Assembly (NCBI GenBank): GCA_019137255.1
Contig: WPDH01000050.1
Span: forward strand, 1 to 64,000
Direction: 5' to 3'
DNA length: 64,000 nucleotides
From: Corinectria fuckeliana
Taxonomy: Eukaryota > Ascomycota > Sordariomycetes > Hypocreales > Nectriaceae
Position numbers and translations under genes: made by a program. The notes below the pieces were generated by a model. That model was not told where the DNA came from and made no database searches. It saw only the letters and a program-made list of their open reading frames with translations. This document shows positions 45,646 to 57,575 of the stretch, in pieces; positions within the stretch are counted from its first letter, which is position 1, and the number at the start of each line of letters is the position of its first letter.

Positions 45646-46993
45646 CTCTGGGGCCTTACGCCCACGAACACACAAATCTTACCGAGATCCAACAGGCACT
45701 CGAGCTGCTCTGGCGGAACAACATCAACCCAGGCCGTGTCGTCCTTGGCCTCGGCTTCTACGGCCGCAGTACGTTCCTAATGAATTCCACTATACGTAAA
45801 CGGGCAGACGCTGATCTACGACGCAGACCTTACTATGAAAGACCCGGGCTGCTTGGACTGCTCGGGGTTGTACGCAGATTATTGGATCTGCGTGAGCAAG
45901 CGTGGCATTTGGCCAGAGCCAGACCTTCAGTGGTCTACTTCGACTTCGGATTTCACGCCGTTGCCAGCGTCGACTTCCCACAGACTGACTGTTTAAGCAC
46001 TTCCACCAGGTTGGGGCCGATGAGAGCTGCCAGACCATCCTCGGCATATACAACTACATCACCCAAGACCAGTTCTTTCAGTGGAACCCGGTCCTGAGCG
46101 GTGATTGCAACGGTCTTTGGTCGGGCAACTGGTACTGTTTCGGGGCTTACGAGAGCGGTAATCCCATGTCTCCAACCGTGACAGCTACGCCGTCGCCTAT
46201 TCCAACCGGGAGTCCTGGTGATTGTTCAGCTTGGTATCTCACAGCCATCGACGACACCCACGACATCATCGTCAGCATATTTGGCACCTTCGATCTCGAA
46301 GACTTCATTTCCTTGAATCCGTCCGTGTTCGAAGACTGCACTGACATGGAACAAGGCACATGGTACTGCGTTAGCAAGACAGACACGTCGACTACGCCAA
46401 CTGATGGAGTGCCGACCCCAACCGCGCCGGGAGAGGACATGCCCACACAGTCCGGCATCTCAGAAGAATGCACCAGCTACTGGTTGGTGTCTGAAGACGA
46501 CACGTGCAAGTCTATTGCCGCTTCCAACAGCATCACCGAGGACAACCTCATGGTTTGGAATCCTGCTCTTGGGCTGGAGTGTGACGGCTTGACGGCTGAT
46601 TACTACGTCTGCGTCGGCGACTTAGACGAGCCTATCACCACCATTACACTGACGTCTTCAACCCCGGTGTCTAGCACAGTCTCAGGTAGTGACCCTATTT
46701 CTACCCCTTCTCCCGGGAGGGCATGACGCCCGAGTGCCGGCGGTTCTACCTATTGCAATCGGGCGACCTGTGCTGGTACATGGCCCAGTCTGCTGGAATC
46801 AGCACCGAGTGAGTTTGAAAGCAGCTCTATTGACAATTTGATAAGTAAATATTGACTCATTTGCAGGCAATTCATCGAGTGGAATCCGGCTGTGGGCACA
46901 GAGTGCGGTAACGTGTGGCCAGACTACTACTACTGCATTAGAGTCGCCGAGGCGGTAACGATCATCACAAGCAGGCCTCCCGCTCTGACATGA
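45646..46993 (+). pseudogene. GH18 chitinase fragment joined to LysM repeats, probable relic
   Basis: The left 130 bp encode the end of a GH18 chitinase barrel (HTNLTEIQQALELLW, VVLGLGFYGR) without its catalytic DxxDxDxE part. After an intron-like gap (GTACGT..., to about 45829) the frame reads TMKDPGCLDC and changes directly into the end of a LysM (SGLYADYWICV). Three more LysM modules follow: QTILGIYNYITQDQFFQWNP, then SIFGTFDLEDFISLNP, then SIAASNSITEDNLMVWNP; a fourth is split by a 58 bp intron (46809-46866). Frame changes at about 45.95 kb and 46.7 kb can be removed only by assuming introns, one of 53 bp at 46667-46719. No start codon fits. LysM domains bind chitin and are used by fungi to shield or mask their walls. 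I read it as a recombined, 5'-truncated relic, although the LysM part could still be expressed. Confidence 0.55.
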
Positions 46994-47399
46994 TAGGATG
47001 CTTAAGTGTTTCCCAGTGGCTTCTTTCTTATGTCTTGTATTCAACAGCTAGCTATTCACATACTAACCCACTTGCGGACTCTAGTCTCAAGGGGGCTTAT
47101 GGCTAAGCTGCTTGCAGGTGTAATCAAAACACCAGTTGTAGGCTGGCATACTTTAAAATGCGTAAACTAGAAATCGCCTTAAGATTGGGCGTCTTCGAAG
47201 TACTACTGCTTAACAAATTGAGCCAGTCCAGTGCGCGCGGTGAGCCATTGTTACTGTAGCATAAGTCTTTCCAACTCTTTAAAACGAGCTGGAACCCTGC
47301 AACTTATCACACGGTCATCCTCTCTCTCTTTCTCTCTGCCATCACCCCCCACTAACACCGCTTCACCCTGCCGCAGTGTTTCCAAGTCCACAGTCCAGC
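46994..47399. other. Intergenic region
   Basis: About 400 bp, with a CT-rich tract at 47320-47345 just before the next coding frame. Nothing else is seen. Confidence 0.45.
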
Positions 47400-48680
47400 A
47401 TGAAATTCAAGGTGGGAAATTGGCTTGAAGACAAATTCCGCAAGACACGCAAGCACTTGGACGAAAACATGAGCACGACAGACCTCCCTCTCCTCCCCAC
47501 CACCCGGCCACACACGCTCACCCCGTCGCCTTCTAAGGAAGTTTTGACGTTTAGCTCTCCATTTTTTTAACAACTTCCTCGAGAGCTGCGGTATGGAATC
47601 CTCATCCTGGCGTTTGGCGACCGCATCGTTCATATGGATCTCTCCTTCGTCCACCCCGTTGCCGCTCTAGCCCCCAGCGCGCGTCCCGTCTCCAGCCACG
47701 CTGGCATCAATGCCGACCTAAACAGGTTTCCCCCCGTGGTGAACTGGGATGTCAGCAAGCCCAAATCTTGGCAATGGTGGGGTTGTGTGTGCCATTGTCC
47801 ACTGCCTGATCATGCAAGAAGCCCGACAGATCGATATAGAGGAGTTTAAGAACCTGGAGACGATTACTGTCGACAAGGAGGACGACATCTCTGCAAGTCT
47901 TGGCCGGTCGAGTATCCTTCCAAGTGTCATATTGGTGCTATGGGTTGGCTGTTGAGCTGTCGCCAGGCGTGAGTGGCAAAGCCAAAGGCTTGGAAGTTCG
48001 CCTGAACCAGCCCCCCGCTAATAAAACCATCTAGTTGTACCGAGGGCATCCTTGACCTTTACACGACGAATACCATCCACATGTGAGGCCAAGCTCTCTT
48101 CTCGCACCTCTCTCGGCTGTTGCTATCTCAGCGACGGTGCGCCTTCCCATCTCTTGAGCTTGTCTGGCCACTCAAGCTACGTCAAGGGCCGAATTCGAGC
48201 GCAATCCCGGATGAAGAGCATCTAGAGAGCCTTCTCGGCTTACTGTCTGCAAACTTCCCCAACCTCGCTCTTCTACACCTAGCACTCAAGACTGGCCAGC
48301 CCGTGGACCGCCATGTCGACTTCCAGGGTATCCTAAGGCCTGTCGATGCATTCGTACGGCGCCATCGACCCCGTCTTTACCAGTTCACCGTTTCGGTTTC
48401 GCGCAGCGTCTTCGCCCATCTATTCAAATCCGTCCGGGATGAGTTAATGGTCAAACTTGGGGTGTGCCAGCTATCACGCCTGCCTGCCGAGGTCTGGCAT
48501 AATCTAGACAGCAGTTTTGTCCCATCCTAAATCGTTCCCGGCAAGTACGTTCTGGCCAGCCCGTACCCTCAGCCGCCAATTCCAACCCCGGGTGTTGAGA
48601 CTGTTGGGGAAGGGTACTGGATCTTGCAGGGCGACATCGATAACGAGGAACACTATATTTACTGGTCATGTCCAGGATAG
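47400..48680 (+). pseudogene. DUF7730-like gene with four in-frame stops and no indel
   Basis: One coding frame runs from an ATG to TAG with a single 66 bp intron (47969-48034, GTGAGT...CTAATA...CTAG), 405 codons in all. It reads as the fungal DUF7730 type: QLPRELRYGILILAFGDRIVH, WQWWGCVCH, EYPSKCHIGAMGWLLSCRQA, LDLYTTNTIHM, LELVWPLKL, GYWILQGDID. Four stops interrupt it: TAA at 47568, TAA at 47847, TGA at 48084 and TAA at 48528. Each follows from one C to T change in CAA (three) or CGA, the first three being in the CpA context preferred by RIP. The absence of frameshifts suggests recent loss. The function of DUF7730 proteins is unknown. Confidence 0.78.
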
Positions 48681-49303
48681 TCTTGTTGTGTGGATTTCCT
48701 GCTGGTGTCATCGATTCGATGCTAGGGTGGTTTACCAAGGGCGAAGGGGTGGTTATGATAGTCAGCAGGAGCAACCAGTGAACGGTGGGCTGGATCAATC
48801 AGACAAGTTAATAACCCTGTCGAAAACGTTGCAAGGATTGAGGGTTGCCAAAGATGCTCAATAAAGTTCTTCAGTCCCTTTCTTAGGCTGAACATGTCAT
48901 TCAGAATCGTCGGCTGCAGGCAGACACGCTCAACGTTGCAGAAGAGGCCATGGCATAGGATCGAACGAGCCACATGCTCTAAGTTGATGACGACTTCGGT
49001 ATGCCCTTGAACAAGGCTGAAGTTGAACCGAAGTCACCAGCTATTCTGGACATGTCCCTCAAATAGGCCTTTCGACTAAGTATGGGACACCAGTGTATCC
49101 AGTGAAGTAACTTTTAAAGGTGGGCTAATATACTACGCCAGGAGCACCATGATAGCTCTCGTCGATTTGTTTCAGCAAGCTTTACTCACAATATACATCC
49201 AATCGTATTGTGTATTATTTACTGTACTGCTTTCTTTCTCTTAGAAGATATCAAGGAAGGCGGATTTGAAACCAAATAATAGATCTATTCGTAATGTCAT
49301 CGC
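48681..49303. other. Intergenic region
   Basis: About 620 bp between the DUF7730 relic and the convergent beta-propeller gene. No gene is supported. Confidence 0.45.
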
Positions 49304-50952
49304 CTAGCAACCTGCGTCCCACAGCCGCACGACACCTTGGAAGACACCTTGGAAGAAACTCCCGCTCGGCCCTATAGATCCGGGTAGGTAGTTGTCATTC
49401 AATGTGCCACCAGCCCCTGTCCGCACACGCCAAACCTCCTCGCCCGTCCGCCAGTCCAGCGCAACAGCGTACCATTCGTATACGTGCTGGGCTCCCGCAG
49501 CCAGATGCGTATCTTGTGTGTACCCGTAAACCAAACCCGTAGACGCGGACAAGATGGGCACGGAAGGGATGCAGATGGGTGTCTTCCACGCGACGCCGCA
49601 CGAGCTTCCGTCCTCGGAGACGTCCACCCTCACTGTCTCGGCCGCGATGCCGCTGAGGTCGTTCCAGTTTCTGCCGTTGACAGTGTCCTCTCCCGGCGTA
49701 TATAGGGATGTGGCGTTGAAATTGTTGAATACCCCCAAACTGAACGTGCCATTCTCCAGATGAACCAGCAACCCTACATCGTTGTTCCCGGCTCCCGGCG
49801 TGAAGATCGGTGTTGAACATACAAGCTGGTCGCATTCTGCAGCCTGGTGATACACCAGCACGTGTATCTGCTCGTCTGCATTGTCCGTAATCGCCACGAA
49901 CTTGTCCCCCAAAAGCGCAGGCGTCGAACCACTCCCGCGACACCAAGCACCGGGCTTGCGAGCCGAGCCCGAGTCGTAGCTGGTCTGCCAGTTGACGGCA
50001 ACTTTGTCGCCTACCCCGGGTGAGAATGAGAAGAGATAGCCGGTGGCATTGGCGGTGTCGGCTGCGCCCGATGGTCCCGTAACGCAAAACATGGTCGTCC
50101 CGGAGACTGCAATGCCGTTTTCAATCATCTGGCCTGCGATGTGAAAACTGTGCACTGCGCCGCTGGGCTCGACGTAGCCGATGGTCGACGAGTTCTGGGG
50201 CGGGTCGCCGAGAGCTCCCGGAAACCCAGCCTGGACCCGAAGACCACCTGTCGTGAACCAGATGTTGCCCGCGCTATCAAACATGGAATTGAGGAGTACC
50301 TCTGCTTTACCGATAATTCCCGAGCCAAGGTCGATGGTGCGGTTGAGACTGAAGGAGGGGTGTTTGATATCTCCGCTTCTTTGTACGACGTAGATGTAGC
50401 CTTGCTTGGAAGCGACGACAATCTGTCTAGTGTCCTGGTTCATTGCCATATACGCAAAATTCAAGACTTCGCCTTTTACTGGAGGGGCCCAGTACGCTTG
50501 AACCTCGAGAGTTGCCTCGTCGATGGCCGCCAGTGAAAATGTCGTAGTGCCGTTCGTGGTGTTGGTCATTCCGGCAGTCATCGACCCGTCGGTTCCCCAA
50601 AGGATAACACGCAAGCCTGTGGTGTAGGTCTGCACAGAGGTATTGAAACCACGCGGCCCAGGTGACTTTGTGGAACCGGAGTTGGCTCCATCCTGATGCA
50701 TGAGTGCCATGGGCGGCTGGAATGGCAGAGGGGGAGAAAGGGGTTTGGCGTCGGAGGCATGCCCGATGAAGCTGCTTCCAACCAGCTGTTGCGAGCTGTT
50801 GATGGGTGGCAGACGAGTATCGGCAAAAGACGGAGACTGGTTCTATTAGCTCGAAGCCTCCATAGGTTTGCTGGATAGTAACGTACTGCTTTGTTGGCAG
50901 ATTGAGCAGCAGCTGTACCGGCCGCTAGGAGCGCAATTATAATGGAACGCAT
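49304..50952 (-). CDS. Secreted beta-propeller (PQQ-like repeat) protein
   Basis: Two exons, 50952-50887 and 50836-49304, with a 50 bp intron, giving about 532 aa. A signal peptide (IIIALLAAGTAAAQ) covers the first ~16 residues. The body has repeated Trp/Gly-rich blades (VILWGTDGSM, AAIDEATLEVQAYW, NIWFTTGGLRV, YAVALDWRTGEEVWRV) of the quinoprotein or PQQ-like type, forming a beta-propeller. Such domains in fungi bind sugars or ligands or oxidise them with PQQ. The key PQQ ligands are not evident, so the enzymatic role is uncertain. The start was chosen because it gives the signal peptide and correct phase across the intron. It is upstream of a microsatellite-rich promoter. Confidence 0.8.
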
Positions 50953-51040
50953 GGCTGGCGTATCCAGCTGGAACAATTGAAGTACCACGGTGAGGGTGTA
51001 GTACGAGGATGTCGGAAGAGGTCATAGGAGAAGAAGGTTG

Positions 51041-51085
51041 CACACACACAAACACAAACACATATAAACCTATATATACATACAT
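51041..51085. repeat. CA/TA microsatellite in promoter
   Basis: CACACACACAAACACAAACA followed by TATATATACATACAT, about 90 bp before the beta-propeller gene start. It is likely to vary in length between strains. Confidence 0.8.
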
Positions 51086-51366
51086 CTGCATGTACTGATG
51101 TAGGTCCGAAACATGGCAGACTTCAGTCATCCGCGTCATGATTTAATCTATCTTGATCTGTAGCGTGTACGTGCATGGGGCTGAGCGATCCGCAGCGTCT
51201 AGCTTCTCGGGTTCGGATCCTGCAGCAGAGCCACGCCGATCTCCCCGCATTTACTATTGAGGGCTTTGATGGTGAGCACCGGAACACACGGCACCGTCGG
51301 GTTCGGATCCTTCAAGTCTCAGCATTGGGCACTGGCCCAGTTTGTATGTATACCCTCGCCACAGCG

Positions 51367-52578
51367 TCAGGGAAACGGGCACCGAGACGGAGGTTCTACC
51401 GACCAGGCCTCCAATTCCCAGCCACGCTGCACCACCATTGTGGGCCAGTCCATCGCCCACTGCCAATGGGACGGCAAAATGCTCTTTAGGCCTGTGATGT
51501 CTCGTTCTGCGACCCCGTAGAACCACCAGTAGCCCGCTTGTTCAGACGCCTTGGTCAGCGCCATGAACTGGGCCAAGATTGACAAGGCACGCGGCCCTCT
51601 TTGGTCGACCAAAGAAGTATAAAGAGCTGGCGAGAGCGGCCCAAAGGCCATCAGTCTTCGACAAATGCGTGGAGCCGGTTCTCCCAGCAGGATGGCGTTG
51701 TATATGCTACCGACCAGTGCCAGTGCTGCCTGGCAGGAATCCCGTTCCTCTTTGCTCTCCACGATGGATTCATCAGCAAAGTCCAACAAGCCTTTGAACC
51801 TCGCTGTGTTTGCCGGATCGAAGAGCTTCTCCGACTGGGCGAGGTAGTCAACTCCGTCCAACAGCGCCAAGGATTCGATGGCGGAGTCGGGCGGGAGTTT
51901 GGGAAGAGCTGCGAAGGAGACAGTGGCAACGGCTCTGGACATGGCAAGCCAGGGAACAGGAGGGGAGTAGCCCACTGGTGTTTCTGCAGGATGCCAGATA
52001 GGCCGCATGCTGGCGATGCAGAGCAAGACAGACGCAAAGAAAGTAGCCAGGGCATTTTCGGGTGCCATGGCTTCCAAGGCCTTTCGCTGGCCGGCGACAG
52101 CGAGGTCAAGGTGCAGACCGTGGACCTGAGCAAAGTCGACGTCAACGAGTCTTGGAGGCAGCACAGTCGTCGTAGGTGTGCTCTGTTGAGAACCATGTCG
52201 ATTCGCCTCAAGGTGGATGTGCTGCGCAGAAACACACAAGATGGTGCTCATGAGGAAATCATGCGTGAACGCCAGCTGCACCATCTCCCCGCTGTACAGA
52301 CGCCTCGTCGCGGAGATCTGCTCGGTCGGGAACGTGGCGGCCACGACGGAGGTGAAGTGATGCAGCAGAAACATGGATAGATGCACATCATTCTCGGAGA
52401 CGGGAGGGTCCGCGATGGAAGCATAGTCCGAGGCATTCTGTCCACCGTCGTAGACGCACAGGACGTCCCGTTGCTGGCACCAGCCACACCGAGGTTGCTG
52501 CTCGTCGCATTTGACCTTTCGCAGCTTACACAGACGACAGCCTGCCTTTGACTTGCGGTGCCCAATTCTTGGCGGCAT
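51367..52578 (-). CDS. Zn2Cys6 transcription factor (Upc2-like layout)
   Basis: Single exon, 403 aa. The N-terminus has the zinc cluster with Cys14, 17, 24, 31, 34 and 41 (KAGCRLCKLRKVKCDE, CGWCQQRDVLC) very close to the start, then a helical C-terminal region beginning MFLLHHFTS. This short layout is that of the sterol-uptake-control (Upc2)-like and related cluster regulators. Length is near 400 aa, as expected for the group. Nuclear. It is placed about 340 bp from the stop of the NRPS-like gene on the same strand, so it may control that gene, but this is inferred from position alone. Intact frame with no intron. Confidence 0.88.
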   Translation of the reverse strand: MPPRIGHRKSKAGCRLCKLRKVKCDEQQPRCGWCQQRDVLCVYDGGQNASDYASIADPPVSENDVHLSMFLLHHFTSVVAATFPTEQISATRRLYSGEMVQLAFTHDFLMSTILCVSAQHIHLEANRHGSQQSTPTTTVLPPRLVDVDFAQVHGLHLDLAVAGQRKALEAMAPENALATFFASVLLCIASMRPIWHPAETPVGYSPPVPWLAMSRAVATVSFAALPKLPPDSAIESLALLDGVDYLAQSEKLFDPANTARFKGLLDFADESIVESKEERDSCQAALALVGSIYNAILLGEPAPRICRRLMAFGPLSPALYTSLVDQRGPRALSILAQFMALTKASEQAGYWWFYGVAERDITGLKSILPSHWQWAMDWPTMVVQRGWELEAWSVEPPSRCPFP

Positions 52579-52921
52579 GCTGCCCTGGCATAAATAGTGG
52601 GAAACGCAGTTATGATCTGGGTTCGGTGAGGAGAGACAGACTTGTCCACATCGAGGCTGCCAAGCTGCCAGCAAACAAACTCAATCTCCCCTTGGTCCGA
52701 TGGTGCCCCAGGTCACGCGGAAACACCCCAGACACAAACCCCACATTGATCAACTTGCAGGGCATCACATCCCTGCAAAGGTTCGTTTGTCCATCTTGGC
52801 GTATACATTCTTCACTGTGGGTTCATCAGGAAGCAATACGCAACGTGTGACTTATATGTCAAGGAAACTACCTATACCCTGCCGTCTATCCAAGTGCTTC
52901 TTCTATATGACATGAAATGCC
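52579..52921. other. Intergenic, promoter of regulator
   Basis: About 340 bp between the regulator ATG and the stop of the NRPS-like gene on the same strand. Nothing else is seen. Confidence 0.5.
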
Positions 52922-55900
52922 TCAATACTCCCACTGATCGCACCAGTTCTTCATCAATTCCGCCGTTATAGGCCCAGCTTTCGTAATAGTCGGGCTGTGC
53001 TTCGCAGTCCTCTCCGTCTCATACCGTATACGGGTACTCCAACCCGAGCCTGACGGGTCGTTCGCACGCATGCCTCGGTACGTGTCGAGGAGCTTGATTC
53101 CAGGGTTCTTGCTCACATCCACCGTTGTCTCTGCGCTCTTCTCCAGGGCAGCGACCCAGTCCTCCAAGCTCACGAGGCTGGTGATCCGGTCGCCGTAATA
53201 CTCCTTCAGCGCCTTCGCCATCTCTCCCCACGTCGTCGTCGCGGGGTTGATGCTGTGGAAGTACCCAGAGATGTCGGACAGCGGCACCTTCGTCTTCACG
53301 CCGGTGATGTCGAGGATGAGCCCCGCCACGTCTTCAACTGGCAGCCAGTCGACCGTCTCCAGCAAGCCTAGATCCCGAGGCAATATGCCCATGTACACGG
53401 AGCTGGCAACGAGACTAGGCATAAACTCTTGGCGGTTCCACACTCCCTTCTTGCTGCGGGGGCCAGCAATTTGGCCTACCCGCACGGATGCTGTTGGTAC
53501 TCCGGAGCGGGACGTGGCTTCGTCCAAGATGAGGCTGCCCAACAGCTTGGATCGCCCGTACCCCATCTGAGGCGTCGTCAGGTCGGTCAGCCGGCGTTCT
53601 GGGACAGGCTCAGCAGCCGTCCAGCCGTCCACTGTGCCGATACTGGACACGAACACCACTGGCACGCGTTTCGTGGCCTTGATCGCCAGGTCGACCAGGT
53701 GGCGCACGCCGCGGACGTAGGGGTCGAAGGAAGCGACGTTGATGTTGAAGTTGACCGGCCACGCGTTGTGGATGATGCGGTCGGCCGAAGACAGGAGGTC
53801 GTCGTATTGGGAAGCGCTGATGCCGAGGTCGGGGAGTGAGAGGTCGACGCCGAAGAAGTCAACCTTGGACAGATCAATGTCCAGGCCGCGAGATGCGTTA
53901 ACCGAGGGCTGACGCGAGCGACCGCCATCCGCACCACGGTTCAGGGCGACGACCCTCTTCACGTTCGGGGACGAACAGAGCTGGTCGAGCATGTAAGCGC
54001 CCAGCGAGCCTGTCGTGCCAGTGATAAGGACAGTCTGGCCTTCGAACAATGGGTCAGGCTTATCCGGGTTCGCCGGTGGCAGATCTTCCGTGTATTTCAC
54101 GAGCAGTTCCTCCATAGCCTTGATCTCTCGGCTGGTAGGGTCGCCGTCTGCCCCAGATTCCTTGTTCAGGACGGAGAGGATCTGCTTGGCTAGTAGTCTC
54201 GACGTCGGGTTCGCATAAACGACTCGGGAAGCCACTGCGGCTGGGTCGATATGAGCACCGGCAGCTCCGAGACCCGAACGAAGCAAGTTCGAGAGCGTCA
54301 TCACCTGCAAGGAGTCCACGCCGGCAGCGAAGAAATCTGTGTCGACGCCAAAGTCCTCGATGCCGAATTTCCCGGTGAACAGGTCAACAATGGATTTGGC
54401 AAGGGCGTCTTCGTTGCTGATGTCGAGAGCGATATGCTCTTGGGCTGCTGCGGCGCCGGACTTCTCGTATATGTCATCGATATAGTCCTTGTAGGCTTTG
54501 ACGGTCTGGCCTCGCTGAATGGTTCCCTTGGACGCGCGCAGGAAAGGCTTGTTCGGGTCTGAAACCGCAATGAGATTGCGCACAACGCGACCGTGAGAGA
54601 CTGTGTTCTTGTTGACCTCCTCAACGAGCGGCCACACACTGTCAATAAGTGCTTCTGCCTCGGCGTCATCCTTGGGAGTCACCGTAGGCTCAAGAATCAT
54701 TGCCGGCTGAAACCTATCCTGGCCGACAACCAGGACTCCCTTGACGCCCAAGTGGCCGGAGACAGTGTCCTCGATGGTCACAGGGTTGAGCTTCTCTCCG
54801 TTGGAGAAGACGATGACGTTATCCGAACGTCCGTAATAAATCCAGTGATCCGGCAATGTAGGATGGGCCTTGTACAGATCTCCCGTGGACCACTCCGTCA
54901 GCTCTGGGAATGTGTAGAACAAAGTCTGGACTCCTATATCTTGCGGGTCCTTCCGAGAGACGACAAGCTCATAGATGTCATCCTCCCATTCAACAGGGCG
55001 CCACTGGGCGCCCATGACATCGCTGTTGATGATGAAGTAAGACCAAAGCTCACGGTTCTCCTGGAAATGTAGTGGATAAGGGAAGTACCTGAGGATCAGT
55101 TAGCTGGGGGCTGGTTCCTTGGCTCGCAATTTACTGACTCAGTAGAACTAATGCAGTTGCACAGTGTCGCGCCTCCGTTAACGAGCCGGTTTCCAGCATC
55201 GCGCGTCAAGTTACCTAGAGACTCTGTCAGCCAAGCATTTCTTTCCATCTAAGATCGAGAGGTGCTCACCTCCACCAAAGGCAAGAAATGAAAGTCGCTT
55301 TGCAAGCCCCAGGCCTTCTTCGGTGAGACTCAGCTCTTCAAGGATAGAAGGTGGCAGAAAAGCGGAATCGACTTCTGCATAGGTCAAACATTCCGTAATC
55401 AGCTCTGCACTCATGGGCCTTTCCGTAATCCCCAGTGCCACTGGCAATTCGTAGTAGATGGACAGGAGCACCATTAGCATAGCGCCGGCAGCGTGAAACA
55501 TGGGCATAGGGAGAAAGTGCCGCTTGGAACGTTGCTTCCATGCAGGCCACATGTTTGGTGCTCCGTGAAAGTCTGGCAGGTGGCGGAACAAGTCGGAGGC
55601 TGCAGGGCTTCCTTGGCGGACAATGATTGGCTTTGGAGTACCGGTCGAGCCACTGGTGTGTAGCACTACCAACGGATCCCACTGTGCCTTGTCAAAGGAC
55701 TTGCTGTACGCAAAGGGAGGAGGAGTGCAAGAGAGCCAGGAATCGGCGCTTGGGACTTCGGTGGCCCGCATACTGCGCTTGTTGAGCCACGGCTGGACGG
55801 CCGAGTGATACTGGCTGGCGAACCACAGATGATTGCAGTCGGTGACGTTTAGGAGAGACAGTTGACCCTCCAAGCTGTTGCGTGGCGAGATGAACAGTGC

Positions 55901-56224
55901 CTTGTAGCCAGCCTTGATGCAGGCTAGCATGACGATAATATAGCGGGCATCGCTGGGTCCGATGTACGCCAGGGTAGGGAAGCTGTCGGGCTGCGGCTTC
56001 TCGCCATGGTTGCTGAGCTTGCTGACCTCGTGGGCAACATGGTCGACGGCGTTGCTCAGCTGCTTGAAGGTGATGGGCTTCCACCCGTCCTTGGCCTCGG
56101 TGGACTTTGGTACGTAGATGAATGGACGGGAAGGGTCGGTTTTGGCGATGTTGTCGACGATGTCAATCGTGAGGCGGTGACCAAAATCGGCCTTTTGCTG
56201 GTCTGACTGAATGTATTCTCCCAT
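52922..56224 (-). CDS. NRPS-like enzyme (adenylation, thiolation, reductase domains)
   Basis: Three exons: 56224-55270, 55214-55139 and 55088-52922, with introns of 55 and 50 bp, giving about 1,065 aa. Domain order is adenylation (A3 loop HTSGSTGTPKP around residue 190), a thiolation carrier with Ser603 in GVDSLQVM for the phosphopantetheine arm, and a thioester reductase with GTTGSLGAY near 701 and the YGRSK motif near 854. No condensation domain is present. Such enzymes activate a carboxylic acid as AMP ester, load it on the carrier and release it as aldehyde or alcohol using NADPH. The family includes alpha-aminoadipate reductase relatives and metabolite enzymes. The substrate cannot be read from sequence. 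Motif positions and length fit an intact enzyme. Confidence 0.93.
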
Positions 56225-57528
56225 CTTAAACAAAAAGGTCTGAGTTTGTTCGACGATGATTGGTGATGTTCAAGAGATGTTGAAGGCTCTCGTTGGAAGG
56301 AATATGGACCTGTATGTGTCTTTGGCTGCTTGGTGAACCGTCTATAGACCTTTTTAGAAGAGGGCCGGATGGAGGCTTTTATGCGAAATTCTCCTGAAGC
56401 GCCGATCATCTCTACTTACGAGGTCACAGGTATCTATCTACCGGATACCTATCACTTTCTGATGGGTCAACTGCAAGTCTCCATATCACGGATATAACGG
56501 CTGCCACCCACCGCGGACAATTGCTTCGACCGGTTGTTGAGCTCGGGAAATGTTGCCTTCTCGCACGTACCGCTGTATCAACTGCTGCTATAGTCCGAAT
56601 TCCATGATTCATTTGGCGAGACTTACAGACCCGAACCCTGTAGCGATCTGCAATATAGTCCCTTGACCAAACAATGGCCCCTTGACCGACGGAGAAATTG
56701 TGCAATGCTGTTAGGAGCGGCGGCTAAGCTACACCTGAGCTAGTAGGGGTTGTGTCTACTTCGTATGTACTGAATGGCTTACAGCAGCTTTCTGTTTTAC
56801 CCGACAGGAAAAGCGACACCCACAGACAAGTAGACACCATCAGACAGTACGATAAGACGCTATCATCACGAGATACAACGCACCCTCTGGACTGCAACCT
56901 TCCGCATTCATCCAACTATTCCTCGTCATCTTGGCTCCCTTGTCGACGACGCCCTCCACTGGTGAAAATTTATGGCGCAACAGTTCTGTCGATGCGCGAA
57001 AACCCCCACTGGCCAGGGGACCAATCTCAGAGCCGCTGGCTAGATGTGGATGTGGTTCACTCGATCATCCTTGGCATCGAGAGATCCAAGCGTCGTTGCG
57101 GTAAGGAAAAGAAATCACTGCCCAGTTTTTGCACCGACTGCCGAGGTAAGTGACGTATGGAAATCCACTTGGGGTGTGCACGAAATGCCCGATAATCCCG
57201 ATATTTCCAGATTTAGGAACGGGAATCGGAGCTCGCTCTCGGCATCGCCGCCCCGCCCGGGCCGACCGTAGTAGTCAGGAACGCTCCAAGTACGTCAACC
57301 GGTTCGAGAGCGGCTAAGATAATCGACATCTCGTGATGTGGTCGAGCTTAGTTTCCATCAAGTATAGTTTCATCTATCAACCATCTGCCAACGTCACTCG
57401 TTGTAAACTTGCCGAGCGAGGATGGTGTGAACAAAAGTGGGCAACACACGCCGGCCACGCATCATGACAAGGATTATTGAGTTTAGGAAAATGCAGAAAT
57501 GCAGAAGTGCACAATATACACACGACCA
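56225..57528. other. Gene-free region
   Basis: About 1.3 kb without a supported gene. It contains the NRPS-like gene promoter at its left and only short stop-bounded frames. Confidence 0.45.
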
Positions 57529-57575
57529 CTGGGCCATCGCTGGGGCCATCGCTGGGGCCATCACTGGGGCCATCC
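57529..57575. repeat. 12 bp tandem repeat, about four units
   Basis: Units of CTGGGGCCATCG with small changes (the first one base shorter). It is in frame with a short open reading frame but I see no evidence that it is coding. Confidence 0.85.
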
